Below, piece after piece: positions 26,281 to 35,276 of a DNA stretch of 64,000 bases. Position numbers and translations under genes: made by a program. Under the pieces are notes generated by a model. It saw only the letters and a program-made list of their open reading frames with translations, was not told the DNA's origin and did not search any database. The stretch comes from JBFLYN01 sp040756655 (GTDB taxonomy: Bacteria > Bacillota > Sulfobacillia > UBA8153): contig JBFLYN010000015.1 of the NCBI GenBank assembly GCA_040756655.1, forward strand, positions 1-64,000, written 5' to 3'. The stretch's first letter is position 1. Each line of letters opens with the position of its first letter.

Positions 26281-26736
26281 CTATTCCGGAGCCGGCGACA
26301 CCGGGACGAAGTACATGTCGGTGACGCAAAACCGGGAAACCCTAAGGAAGCGAACTTCCACGGTCATCCCGATGTCCGGGGTGTCTCCCTGGTACCGGGC
26401 CAGGAGCAGGCCTTCGGCATCCTCAAACTCCACCAGCACCATCTGCACGGGACCATCAGGACCATGGTAGACCGTCCAGCTGTGCACGGTGCCCCGGGAC
26501 GGTAACTGGTACCATCTGGTCCGGGCCCCGCAAGACAGGCAGTGGGCTCGGGGAGTGGCGTGCCGGTACCCACATACCGGACAGGCCGAGCCCATGAGGC
26601 GCCCGGCCGCCAGCCCGAGGAAGAACTCCGAGTCCTGGTCATACGAGTGCAGGTAGTCCAGCTGCTGGGAAGCATCCACCACCAGTGGGTCCAGCCCGTA
26701 CACAAGAGTGCCTTGCCGGCGATCTTGGGGTGGCAC
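26281..26736 (-). CDS. DUF35 zinc-ribbon / OB-fold acyl-CoA-associated protein
   Basis: The 151-residue protein starts at GTG 26736, behind GGAGG that overlaps the end of the thiolase gene. A zinc ribbon is visible as CPVCGYRHATPRAHCLSCGA (about 51-70), followed by an OB-fold domain with GTVHSWTVYHGP and VLVEFEDAEGLLLARY. DUF35 proteins bind thiolase-like partners and channel or hold CoA substrates. The adjacent thiolase-fold gene and overlapping organisation fit that partnership exactly. Confidence 0.85.
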   Translation of the reverse strand: MPPQDRRQGTLVYGLDPLVVDASQQLDYLHSYDQDSEFFLGLAAGRLMGSACPVCGYRHATPRAHCLSCGARTRWYQLPSRGTVHSWTVYHGPDGPVQMVLVEFEDAEGLLLARYQGDTPDIGMTVEVRFLRVSRFCVTDMYFVPVSPAPE

Positions 26737-26738
26737 AG

Positions 26739-27998
26739 TCAGTCCTCCTTCCTGAGCACGGTGACGGTAGCCAGCGATCCCGAGTAGTTGCTGGAATGGA
26801 CCACCGCGATCTTGGCCCCTTCCACCTGCAAAGTGCCGTCACCCCGGCAGTGGTGGGCGACGGCACCCTGTAGTTGCCAAAGGGCCATCATGGCCTGGAT
26901 GAGACCGCTGGAGCCGGCTGCTACTCCCAAGGACAGCAAGCCCCCGGAAAGGTTCACTGGAAGACTGCCGTTGGCCCACGACGTCTGTTCTGCCACCAGG
27001 CGCCCGCCGTCACCGATGCGGCAGAACCCCAATTGCTCACAGGCCAAAAGCTCTCCGAAGGTGGTCCGGTCATCTACCTCGGCCAGATCCACCTGGTGCA
27101 CTGGGTCGTTGATGCCGGCCATGGTGTAAGCCTGGAGCGCGGCCTGCCGTCCGGCCCGGGAGGAATGCACCCCGGGGAAATTTACACCCCGGTAGTCCAC
27201 CGGGTGCTCATGGGGCAAGAGCAGCACGTCCCCGCGGGGCCGGTCGGCCAGCCGGGCGTATTCGCTGCCCCGTCCCAGGCCGGCCATGCGCACCGGGCAC
27301 GAACACAACCGGGCGGCCGTCTTGGCCGATGCCAGGAGGCACACTGCGGCGGCATCGACTTCCGGGGCCACCTGGAGTCCGGTCAATGGGTCGGCTACCC
27401 GGGGCGAAGCCAGGATCTGCTCGACCGTATATTCCCCGGACCGGCGGGCGAAGGGGTTATGCCGGCCATGGGAGAGGTTCTTCGCGGCTATACTGGCCAA
27501 ATGGTGCTCGGTAGTGCCGAACCTGTGCATGTGGCGCCGGGCCATGAGCGAGGCCTGCACGGGTCCAGAGGCGCCCAACGGGTGGTCGAAGTTGAGGTCG
27601 TGTTCCTGGGCGAGCACCTCTCTGGCCTGCTCGGCAAGGAGCAGCGACACCTGGTCAAAGCCGAACACCAGGCAAAGATCGGCCCGGCCACAGGCTACCT
27701 CGGCCCACCCGGCCTGCAGCGCCGCGCCGCCACTGGCTCCACCGGCTTCCACACGGATCACCGGGCGGGGCGGCAGCCCCAGGTGATCGGCGGCAAAACT
27801 GGCTGCAGCCAGCTGGCGCGAAAGCTGGTCGCAGAACACCGAAGCCACGCAGGTATCAACCTGGGCAGGAGAGAGCCGGGGAACGCTGGCACAGGCGTAA
27901 TCGAAAGCTTCCCGCACGAGAAACCGGTAGTCGCGTGCGGGCTCCAAGGATGTAGCCTGGGCCAGGCCACCAGCAATTAGGTATACCGGACGCAACAT
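26739..27998 (-). CDS. Thiolase-fold protein (SCP2/SCPx-type) lacking canonical catalytic residues
   Basis: A 419-residue product from ATG 27998 (GAGGAGG just upstream; an upstream extension to 28085 has no site). The two-lobed thiolase fold is recognisable from RVEAGGASGGAALQAGWAEV, LTGLQVAPEVDAAAVCLL and VNLSGGLLSLGVAAGSSGL. In active thiolases the first motif contains a nucleophilic Cys (CASG) and the third reads GHPxGxxG. Here Cys is Gly and His is Val, so ordinary condensation or thiolysis is unlikely. The gene is coupled to a DUF35 gene. Possible roles are acyl-CoA binding or a decarboxylative or scaffold function; this is inference. Confidence 0.75.
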   Translation of the reverse strand: MLRPVYLIAGGLAQATSLEPARDYRFLVREAFDYACASVPRLSPAQVDTCVASVFCDQLSRQLAAASFAADHLGLPPRPVIRVEAGGASGGAALQAGWAEVACGRADLCLVFGFDQVSLLLAEQAREVLAQEHDLNFDHPLGASGPVQASLMARRHMHRFGTTEHHLASIAAKNLSHGRHNPFARRSGEYTVEQILASPRVADPLTGLQVAPEVDAAAVCLLASAKTAARLCSCPVRMAGLGRGSEYARLADRPRGDVLLLPHEHPVDYRGVNFPGVHSSRAGRQAALQAYTMAGINDPVHQVDLAEVDDRTTFGELLACEQLGFCRIGDGGRLVAEQTSWANGSLPVNLSGGLLSLGVAAGSSGLIQAMMALWQLQGAVAHHCRGDGTLQVEGAKIAVVHSSNYSGSLATVTVLRKED

Positions 27999-28063
27999 AT
28001 ACCTCCTCAGGGTATGGGTTGCTCCCGTAATTCTACTCAATAGTCCAACAATCCTGCCGGGAT

Positions 28064-29422
28064 TTACACTCGAGTGTGCTGCCAATTACCGGCTTCAAAA
28101 CGCCTCCAGGCCAAGAACGCCCGCAAGCCCCAGTCCACCACCACAGCCAGCCAGGCGGCGCTGAGACCGTACCCCAACATGATGACGAGAAGGAAGGTCA
28201 GGCCGATGCGGCAAAGCCCGGTAGAGACCAAGGTGATGTAGAGGACAGAGGAGGTATCGCCGGCGCCGCGCAGCCCGCCGGCCAGTACCTGGGCCAGCGC
28301 CGTGGGTAGCTGCGCCAGTGCCACGATGCGTAAAAGCGTGGCGCCGGGCGCCAGCACCAGGGGGTCGTCAGTGAACAACCTAAGAAACCCGGTGGGGAAA
28401 AGGAAAAAGGCCAGGCCCATGGCACCCATGAACACCGCGCATAGCCGGGTGCTTTCCCAGGCGGCGGCCCGGGCCCGGGCCGGGTCACGGGCGCCGAGGC
28501 TTTGGCCGACCAGCGCCGAGGAGGCCACGGAAAACCCCAGGGCCGGCATAAAAGACAGCTGTTCCACGTTACCGGCCAGTGTGGCGGCGGCAATGGCCAC
28601 GGTGCCCAGTCCCGTTACCAACCTTAGGTGAACGGCCAGCCCCACGCTGAGCACTACCCGCTCCAAGGCTGCGGGCATGCCTATCCTGAACATCCTGCGG
28701 ATCAGGTTCCAGTCGGGCCTGGCCAGGCGGCCGGGGGATATACTCACGGCCTTTTTCCCCCGGACGGCGATCACCAGCAGGGCGGCCAGCGCCACCGCGC
28801 GGGCGAAAGAAGTGGCCACCGCGGCGCCATATACTTCCCAGCGGGGAAAACCGAAGTGCCCGAAGATGAGCACATAGTTGCCAAACACGTTGATGACATT
28901 GGCCACCAGGTTCACCTGCATGGGGGTGCGGGAATCTCCTGCCCCGCGCAGGGAGGAGGTGAGGATGATGGACATGAGCATGCAAACCATGCCCGGCGCC
29001 AGTCCCCGGATGTATGCACCTCCGAGAGCCACCAGCATGCCTGTGCCGCCCATGGCGATGATGATCTGGTCCGACCACAGCCACAAGGCTGCCCCGAAAG
29101 CCAGGGCCAGGGCCAAGGAACTCAGCAGAGCCTGTTCGGCCGCGTGGTTGGCCTGGGACTTTTCCCCGGCACCGATGAAGCGGGCGACCATGGCGGTGGC
29201 GGCGGTACCCAGGCCGAGGAAGATGGCATGGCCGATAAACAGGGGGCGGAAGCTGATGCCCACGGCGGCTATGGACGTGGCCCCCAGGCGACCGACCATG
29301 GCCATGTCCACCATCTGGGTGAGAGTCTGCAGGGCCATTTCGGTCATGACGGGCCAGGCCAGGGCCAGCACGGCCAGGCGGATGGGCCGTGCTTGAGCGT
29401 GCGGGATGGCGCGGGTTGCCAA
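28064..29422 (-). CDS. MATE family efflux transporter
   Basis: A 452-residue membrane protein from TTG 29422 (GGAGG seven bases upstream; the frame is open to 29533 but without a site). About twelve helices in two similar halves can be traced: ALAWPVMTEMALQTLTQMVD at the start of the first, and MFRIGMPAALERVVLSVGLA at the start of the second. Motifs GLGTAATAMVARFIGAG and LGARDPARA are typical of MATE exporters that couple drug export to Na+ or H+. It lies upstream of the thiolase gene on the same strand but 65 bases apart. Its stop lies within the thiolase gene's longer upstream frame. Confidence 0.85.
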   Translation of the reverse strand: MATRAIPHAQARPIRLAVLALAWPVMTEMALQTLTQMVDMAMVGRLGATSIAAVGISFRPLFIGHAIFLGLGTAATAMVARFIGAGEKSQANHAAEQALLSSLALALAFGAALWLWSDQIIIAMGGTGMLVALGGAYIRGLAPGMVCMLMSIILTSSLRGAGDSRTPMQVNLVANVINVFGNYVLIFGHFGFPRWEVYGAAVATSFARAVALAALLVIAVRGKKAVSISPGRLARPDWNLIRRMFRIGMPAALERVVLSVGLAVHLRLVTGLGTVAIAAATLAGNVEQLSFMPALGFSVASSALVGQSLGARDPARARAAAWESTRLCAVFMGAMGLAFFLFPTGFLRLFTDDPLVLAPGATLLRIVALAQLPTALAQVLAGGLRGAGDTSSVLYITLVSTGLCRIGLTFLLVIMLGYGLSAAWLAVVVDWGLRAFLAWRRFEAGNWQHTRV

Positions 29423-29664
29423 CGGAGGACCTCCTGTATAGCTTATTTGCGGATATCGAAATGTTCCCGTTCGACCTCGGAGTTTCCTGCCTCGGTACGG
29501 CAGGAGGGAGCATGGAAGCAAAAGGGTTGGCACGGTCCCGTCCTCACGGTTGGCCCTTTCTGGGCAAGATCCGGGGCGTAAGCAACCTCTTTGGAATCTT
29601 GATAGCCTGGTACCGCCATAGCCCGGTCGGCATTGGGGTACCCTGTCACCAGGGAGGTGTCAGC

Positions 29665-29856
29665 GTGGCTCGGGACTCTGACTTGACGGCCGATGCCCGG
29701 GTTTTCGAACGGGGCTGCCGCGATAAGCTGGAGCATTACTCCGGCCTGGTGCGGGAACCCCAGCTGAGGCAGCTGATCTTCGAGATCCGGGCGCTACAGG
29801 ACAAGCACCTGAAGATGCTGGATGCCATCTCCAGCCGGCTGGGACGGCCCAACTAG
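29665..29856 (+). CDS. Small CotF/ferritin-like coat-type protein
   Basis: A 63-residue helical protein from GTG 29665, with GGAGG seven bases upstream. The sequence RDKLEHYSGLVREPQLRQLI then ALQDKHLKMLDAISSRLG has the two-helix pattern of short clostridial spore-coat-like proteins. A similar short gene follows 118 bases downstream, and two more lie at 10.5-10.8 kb. Expression in sporulation is inferred from the family. Confidence 0.55.
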   Translation: MARDSDLTADARVFERGCRDKLEHYSGLVREPQLRQLIFEIRALQDKHLKMLDAISSRLGRPN

Positions 29857-29974
29857 CCTGCTCGAGAGTTGAAGTCTCCAGCGAACATCGGCAACACCCA
29901 CAGGCGGGATAACGTGCCAGACCAGGCCGAGTGGATAGCCAGCATTCACAGCCGGAAGACGGGAGGGTGTGCTT

Positions 29975-30145
29975 TTGACGGCCCTGAGTGAAGAGAGGAT
30001 CGCCTGGGACATCATGAAGGACGAAGGGGCAGCCACGGCCCTGTACAACACCCTGGCCCCGGAGACTTCCTGCCAGGAGCTGAAGTACCTGTTTTTGGAA
30101 ATCCAGCGGGACCACCACGATCACCACGCCCGCCTTTACGGGTAG
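29975..30145 (+). CDS. Very small CotF/ferritin-like protein (56 aa)
   Basis: A 56-residue frame from TTG 29975 behind GGGAGGG, ending in TAG 30143-30145. It reads TALSEERIAWDIMKDEGAAT, ALYNTLAPETSCQELKYLFL, EIQRDHHDHHARLYG. The second helix with EIQRDHHDHH parallels the end of the other coat-like genes here. The His-rich end could bind metal. It is short enough to be missed by automatic callers, but has a good ribosome site and a family-like pattern. Confidence 0.5.
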   Translation: MTALSEERIAWDIMKDEGAATALYNTLAPETSCQELKYLFLEIQRDHHDHHARLYG

Positions 30146-30302
30146 CTATGGACTCGAGGTCTGTACCCGCCCCAACCCGGCCATTGTCTACACCAAGCCC
30201 ATGCAAAAAGCCAATAGACGGGGAGTTTATGCAGGAAGTTGCCACGTGGGCCCGAAGCTTTAGGCAAGCATGAAACTCGCCTTTAGCAGAGGAGGCGTCC
30301 CC

Positions 30303-31154
30303 GTGAAACTGCCGGTCGGGATCGTCACCGATAGCACCGCCAGCCTGCCTCGCCAGCTCGTCAAGAGCTTGGGCATCCAGGAGATTCCCATCAGTATCCA
30401 ATTCGGCCACGAGAGCTTCAAGGAAGGGGTTGACATCTCCCCCGATGAGTTCTACCACCGGCTTGAGCGGGGAGAACAGCCCATTACTTCCCAGCCGCCC
30501 CCCGGCGACTTTGTCCAAGCCTACCACTGGGCGGTGGAAAGGTTCCAATCCGTCATATCCATCCACGTGACCGGCAAGGCCAGCGGGACAGTACAATCCG
30601 CCAACTTGGCGCGGCAGACTTTTCCAGACGATGACATTGAAGTGGTGGACTCCGGGTTTACGTCCATGGCCCTGGGATTCATGGTGCTGGAGGCTGCCCG
30701 GGCAGCCATGGCCGGCTGTACCAAGGCAGAGGTGCTCCGGGTAGTGTCCGGCGCAAGAGAGCGCATCTCTCCATACATTGCCGTCCCCACGCTGGCATAC
30801 CTGCGCCGGAGCGGCCGGGTGGGGGCGGGCATGGCCGTGCTCGGCTCGCTTTTGAGCATAAAACCCATCCTGACCATGAAGGATGGCCTGGTGACAGCCA
30901 TCGACCGGGTCCGTACCTATCCCAAGGCCATGAGCAGGGTCACCGAGCTGGTAGAGGAGGCGGCCCGGGGCCGGAAGGTCCGCCTGGCGGTCATCTACTC
31001 CAAGGTCCACGACGAGGCCCGTAGATTCTGCGCCGACCTGCAAAAGCGCATCCATGTTGTAGAAGAACCCATCGTGACCGAAATGGGCGCGGCCCTGGCC
31101 GTCCACGGGGGACCGGGGATGCTGGGAGCCGTTACCTACCGCCTGGGTAAGTAG
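30303..31154 (+). CDS. DegV family fatty-acid-binding protein
   Basis: A 283-residue protein from GTG 30303 with GGAGG ten bases upstream. The first residues VGIVTDSTASLPRQL and the later SQPPPGDFVQAYHW, IHVTGKASGTVQSA and VDSGFTSMALGF are diagnostic of DegV/FakB proteins, which bind a fatty acid in the cytoplasm and present it to the kinase FakA for phosphorylation. The lipid-head-group residues are within the T-S-x-P and H-x-S-G motifs; here TSQPPP is present, while the usual HLSSGLSGT appears as HVTGKASGT. FakA is not in the window. Followed by a short terminator. Confidence 0.85.
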   Translation: MKLPVGIVTDSTASLPRQLVKSLGIQEIPISIQFGHESFKEGVDISPDEFYHRLERGEQPITSQPPPGDFVQAYHWAVERFQSVISIHVTGKASGTVQSANLARQTFPDDDIEVVDSGFTSMALGFMVLEAARAAMAGCTKAEVLRVVSGARERISPYIAVPTLAYLRRSGRVGAGMAVLGSLLSIKPILTMKDGLVTAIDRVRTYPKAMSRVTELVEEAARGRKVRLAVIYSKVHDEARRFCADLQKRIHVVEEPIVTEMGAALAVHGGPGMLGAVTYRLGK

Positions 31155-31167
31155 CGGCCAAGAATCG

Positions 31168-31187
31168 CCGGGATGTTACCCGGTTTT
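31168..31187 (+). terminator. Short Rho-independent terminator after the DegV gene
   Basis: Stem CCGGG (31168-31172) and CCCGG (31179-31183) with a six-base loop, followed by TTTT. It lies 14 bases past the DegV stop. Confidence 0.5.
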
Positions 31188-31384
31188 GCGGGTCATGGCC
31201 GTGGGCTGGGGTGAGCAAGCGGAACCCCCGGGCATTGATCCTGGCCGTCTGCCAACCGGGTCCGGGTCGGCGCGACCGGACACCGACTGGATGTCCCCCC
31301 CCCCCCCGGCCACAAAAACTGTCCTTTCTACTGCTATGGCCCAAGGCTGTCTGCCCGGGCCTGATCCTCAGCTGGTGGCCCAAG
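31188..31384. other. Intergenic stretch with a 13-base C run
   Basis: No gene is seen. A homopolymer of 13 C residues (31295-31307) lies here, a slippage-prone tract that could also mark an assembly problem. Confidence 0.4.
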
Positions 31385-32535
31385 TCAAAACCAGCGGTAG
31401 AGCCAAAACTGCTCGGTGAGGACCTTCTCCATGCATCAGAGCCTGCTTTCGCTATAGATGGTGGCGTTGGGGGACTTCACGTAGAATGACGCCGCTATGT
31501 GGCGACCCTTGCCCCTCCCCACGTCCATGATGCACGCGCCTCGCCCCTGGAATTTGATCCCTGTCCTCCGTCCCAGCATGCTGGCCCGAGCGTAGTCCGC
31601 TGCTACGCTACCCTGCAGGTGTGGGCCAGGGCACCATTTTTGGGCAACATCCCGGCCCGCCCGGGCAGGCGGATAACCGCAGCATCCCCAATGGCCCAGA
31701 CGTTCTCATACTTGGTGGCCATGGTCATCGGGTCCACGTCGACCCAGCCTTCGTGGTTGGTGAGCTGACCGTTCTGGCAGGCGGGGTTGCCCCGGTGAGC
31801 CGAGAGCCCGATCAGGAGATCCGAAAGGATCTCCGTGCCGTCGGCCAGTACCAGCCGCCCGGGCTTGATGGATGCCACGGTGTGATTGAGGAGGAAGTCG
31901 ATACCCCGCTGTCGCAGCATATCAAGGATGTCCCGGCCTACGGCGTCCGTCAAACTCAATGCCGGGCGCGCCTCAGGCGTGACCACCTGCAACCGGACCC
32001 GGTCACGCATACCCTTTTGGGTCAGGTGATCGTGGACAAGCACGGAGATCTCGTAGGGGGCGCCCTCGCACTTGATGGGCAGCCGGGAGATGAAAACGGT
32101 CACCGTCCCGCCGCTGAAATCCTCCAGGCGGTCCCGCAGTTTTAGCGCCCCGTTCAGCTCGTAGATGTTGTAGGCTTCTTGGGAAAACCCCGGGATTTCG
32201 CCCGGGTGGTGCTCAGCGCCCAGCGCGATGATAAGGCAGTCATAACCAATGCTGCCGCCGTCTGTCTCCACCTGTTGGCGGTGGCAGTTGATGCCAGTCA
32301 CCTCGGCCTGGACAAAGTCGATCCCCTTTTGCTGGAGGACTTCCAGCTTCCTGGAGATGTCCTCCGGCCGGCGACTTCCCAGTGCTACCCATGGGTACGA
32401 TGGTGCAAAGGATTGCTCGGATCTCCTGTCAACCAGCACTTCCCGGTGACCACGGGGCAGGTTCTCCCTGAGCCGGTTCACTGCCACTATGCCGCCTGAA
32501 CCGCCTCCCAGGACTACTGTGGTCTTTGCGTCCAT
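31385..32535 (-). pseudogene. Sulfide:quinone oxidoreductase-like flavoprotein, 3' end disrupted
   Basis: From ATG 32535 (AAGGAGG upstream) the first 310 residues are intact: FAD-binding VVLGGGSGGIVAVNRL, KCEGAPYE, NPACQ and the second FAD motif NVWAIGDAAVIRLPGRAG, as in SQR/FCSD-type membrane-associated oxidoreductases. At 31602-31611 the five bases gctac are duplicated, shifting the frame to an early stop. In the next frame the native end continues: VAADYARASMLGRRTG, CIMDVGRGKGRHIAASFYVK, then TGA (31436-31438) and MEKVLTEQFWLYRWF. The C-terminal membrane-binding helix region is lost, so activity is doubtful. The role would be oxidation of sulfide or a related donor into the quinone pool. 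Confidence 0.75.
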
Positions 32536-32638
32536 GCTCAAGCCTCCTTGTGGCCTATGGTTCCCTGGGAGCCGGGGCCATGCATCCACCGGCGGCTCGA
32601 AGGGCAAATTACTTGCTGAATCCTGCTTGGAAGGCAGT

Positions 32639-33592
32639 GTGAAGCCCTTGACCAGAGACCGCAGGCGGCTGGTCCCGCTGGGGGCGTTTCTGGGTGCCCT
32701 CCTGGTGCTGGCCATGGTATATACCCCGCTCAACGTCTACAATCCCTTCTTCCGCGACCGGGTCGAGCGCAGGGTATATACCACGCTGGTCAACGCCGCT
32801 GGCGAGGAACTGTGGGCCACTACGCTGCCCGTATACCGCGGTGATGAGCTTTGGACGGGTCCGGATACCAGGTACGTGGTGCAGAGGGTCTCCCGCCGCA
32901 TCGCCTACCTGGAAGAGGCGCCTGTAGCCCAGTTTGACCAGCAACCGGATCCAGGGCAGCCGGGTGTGGCCCTGGCAGGCCCCGGGCTGGCCTTGCCGCT
33001 GGCCACCACGGCCCGGACCATCGCCGTTTACCACACCCACTCGGCCGAGTCCTTCGTGCCCACCCAGGGCACCCACAGCGTGTGGGCCAACGGAGGGATC
33101 ATCCAGGTCGGAGCGGTCTTCGCCCAGGCCCTGGAGGAGCAGGGCTTTACCGTCATCCACAGCCGCACGCCCCACGACCCCCACGACGCCGGAGCCTACA
33201 GCCGCTCCCGGCGCACGGCCCTCAACTTGATCCGGAATCACCGGCCCTACGCCACATTTGACCTGCACCGGGACGCGGTCCCGGCCCGCTTTTACCGGAC
33301 TAGCATCGACGGGCAGGAAGTGTCCCAGCTGATGCTGGTGATAGGGAGGAGCAACCCGCTCCAGCGCGGCAACATCCTGTTTGCCCGGCGGCTCATGGCG
33401 GTGGGTGCCGGTCTTTACCCGGACCTGTTCAAAGGGCTTTTCATGGGTCGGGGCACCTACAACCAGGACCTAGACCCGGGGCTTCTGTTGGTAGAGGCCG
33501 GCACCTACCTCATGGGCCAACCCTTGGTGGAACGGGGGATAAAGCTCTTGGCCGAAGTGGTGGCGGTTACGGCCGGGCTCTCCGGGCGCTAG
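32639..33592 (+). CDS. spoIIP: Stage II sporulation protein P family
   Basis: A 317-residue protein from GTG 32639 (GGAAGG upstream). A membrane anchor (LVPLGAFLGALLVLAMVYTP) is followed by an extracytoplasmic domain with YHTHSAESF (about 130-138) and DLHRDAVP (about 206-213), the two conserved zinc-site regions of SpoIIP. SpoIIP cleaves peptidoglycan cross-links and glycan-bound peptides during engulfment in the sporulating mother cell, together with SpoIID and SpoIIM. Its presence marks an endospore former, though paralogues with other roles occur. Here it stands alone, divergent from the broken SQR gene; gpr, its usual neighbour, is not seen. Confidence 0.8.
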   Translation: MKPLTRDRRRLVPLGAFLGALLVLAMVYTPLNVYNPFFRDRVERRVYTTLVNAAGEELWATTLPVYRGDELWTGPDTRYVVQRVSRRIAYLEEAPVAQFDQQPDPGQPGVALAGPGLALPLATTARTIAVYHTHSAESFVPTQGTHSVWANGGIIQVGAVFAQALEEQGFTVIHSRTPHDPHDAGAYSRSRRTALNLIRNHRPYATFDLHRDAVPARFYRTSIDGQEVSQLMLVIGRSNPLQRGNILFARRLMAVGAGLYPDLFKGLFMGRGTYNQDLDPGLLLVEAGTYLMGQPLVERGIKLLAEVVAVTAGLSGR

Positions 33593-35169
33593 CGCCTGCC
33601 GAGCTGCTGTTGGATGGTGGCCCACAGCCGGCCTTCCTCGAAACCCAAGCGCCAAAGAGCGATACCCCTCAGGCCGTGTTCCAGGGCTAGCGCGAGTTTT
33701 TCGTCGAAACTCTCTAGGTCCTCGTACCAGACTTGATGGTTGAGGTTGCCCGCCCGGTACCTGTAGAACGGTTGCCCGGACTGGTCGTCCCGCCGCACCG
33801 CCACCCCCAGACGCCGGGCCCGGGCCGTCGCATCCTTGCTGGGCAGGTACTGGGTCACACCGGCCCGGGCCGGGACCGTCCAGTCATAGCCGAACAGGCC
33901 CGTGGCCAGGACCAGCCGGTCGGCGGGCACATCCTGCAAGGCCGATATCACGTTCTCCCGGACCCAGGGCAGGGGAGACGTGGGACCCGACTCGCTTCCT
34001 TCCCAGTGGTGGTCGTAGGCCATGAGTATGAGGTAGTCGGCGGCCCGGGCCAGGGCGGCGTAATCAAAATGGCCGTGGACCTCTGCACTGCTGCCTTCCC
34101 GAGGGTAGACCGACACGGCCAGCAGCCGGTTGCGGCCCCTGAGCTCACTTCCCAGGTCGGTAATGAAGGCGGTGAAATTGTCCCGGGCCTCCGGCCCCAA
34201 CCAGGGGAAGTAAATGTTGAGGCCGTCGTATCCTTGGGTCTCCACCAGGGAAACCAGGTTGGCCACGGTCTTGGCCCGGGCTTGCGGGGTGGCGATCATG
34301 CGGGCGTTGTCGGCCTTGGGCGCCACTATGTTGTTGACCAGTGGGATGAGTCGCATGCCGTTTTGGCGGGCGAAGCTAACCACTTCGGGCAATTGCCGGG
34401 GGAATACCACTTTGCCCTCCCAGTCCACGGAGTACCAAAAAGGGGCCACGGTGTCGATGAGGTGTTGCTGCTGCCTGAGCACCGGGAAAGACGGGACGAA
34501 GATGCCGCCTACGCCGTTTTCGAAATACCCTATGACTTCCAACGGCCGTCGCACGGGCACCGGGGCGGGACGGGGAAGTGGCTGTGGGCCGGCCGGCAGC
34601 GCTGCCACTAGCACCAGCAAAAGCGCACCCGCGGCTACCCAGTCCACCGGCTTGTGGGGCGGCCAGCTGGGTCGCCAGCCGCGCGGCCAACGAGCGCCGG
34701 CAAACCTCGTGGTTGCCGCCAGGATGCCGGCGAAGTGGGTAAACAGGGTTTCCATCCGGCTGGCCGCTCGATCCAGCGCCGGGTAGGCCCGGAGTAGTTT
34801 TCTCCAACGCCTCCGCAGGCGTTCGCCCGCCGGGTGCAATTTCGCTTGGACCCGGTGGTCTAGGTCCCAAAGCCATGCCCACCATTCTCCCAGCTGGTTC
34901 TGCGCTCGTTCCTGCACCGGGAGGAACCTGGCCTCTAGCCGCTCGTCCATGGCCCACAGCCATTCCCACCCCTGCCGTAGGCGGGCCTCACCCCTGAGGC
35001 GGGTCGGTTCCAGCCGGGCATCCAGGCGCCGGTCCGCTTGCTGTAGCCATTCCCACGTAGGTCTGATGGCCCGGCCTGCCCGCATCAAAGAGGCCCAGGC
35101 CACCGGCATTACCTTGGTCATCCGGGCGCGCAACCGTGGCCAGGGCTTGCGCTGTGTGTGCTCTGCCAT
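33589..35169 (-). CDS. GH18 (YaaH-like) protein with repeat-bearing N-terminus and altered active site
   Basis: A 526-residue product from ATG 35169 with GAGGTGGAG upstream. Residues about 20-150 contain three related amphipathic units rich in Trp, Arg and Leu (WEWLQQADRRLDARLEPTRL; WEWLWAMDERLEARFLPVQE; WAWLWDLDHRVQAKLHPAGE). A membrane segment follows (WVAAGALLLVLVAALPAGP), then a Pro-rich linker and a GH18 barrel resembling YaaH/SleL spore-cortex glycosidases. The catalytic DxxDxDxE motif reads YDGLNIYFPWLG, so the last Asp and the acid Glu are replaced by Tyr and Pro. Barrel motifs ILMAYDHHWEG and LATGLFGYDW are intact. It may bind glycan without cutting. Its stop overlaps that of the convergent SpoIIP gene by four bases. 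Confidence 0.8.
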   Translation of the reverse strand: MAEHTQRKPWPRLRARMTKVMPVAWASLMRAGRAIRPTWEWLQQADRRLDARLEPTRLRGEARLRQGWEWLWAMDERLEARFLPVQERAQNQLGEWWAWLWDLDHRVQAKLHPAGERLRRRWRKLLRAYPALDRAASRMETLFTHFAGILAATTRFAGARWPRGWRPSWPPHKPVDWVAAGALLLVLVAALPAGPQPLPRPAPVPVRRPLEVIGYFENGVGGIFVPSFPVLRQQQHLIDTVAPFWYSVDWEGKVVFPRQLPEVVSFARQNGMRLIPLVNNIVAPKADNARMIATPQARAKTVANLVSLVETQGYDGLNIYFPWLGPEARDNFTAFITDLGSELRGRNRLLAVSVYPREGSSAEVHGHFDYAALARAADYLILMAYDHHWEGSESGPTSPLPWVRENVISALQDVPADRLVLATGLFGYDWTVPARAGVTQYLPSKDATARARRLGVAVRRDDQSGQPFYRYRAGNLNHQVWYEDLESFDEKLALALEHGLRGIALWRLGFEEGRLWATIQQQLGRR

Positions 35170-35233
35170 GATCTCCACCTCGCGCATATTCTCCCCAGAC
35201 GGTGGTAGAAAGTATCAGGGTCACGCCTTAAGC

Positions 35234-35256
35234 AAAAACGCCCGGTGGCCCGGGCG
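35234..35256 (-). terminator. Rho-independent terminator of the nitronate monooxygenase-like gene
   Basis: Read on the minus strand: CGCCCGG, a four-base loop, CCGGGCG, then TTTTT. It lies 21 bases past the stop of the gene at 35277-36245 and before the start of the GH18 gene. Confidence 0.75.
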
Positions 35257-35276
35257 CAACTGGCCGGCAACAGCAT

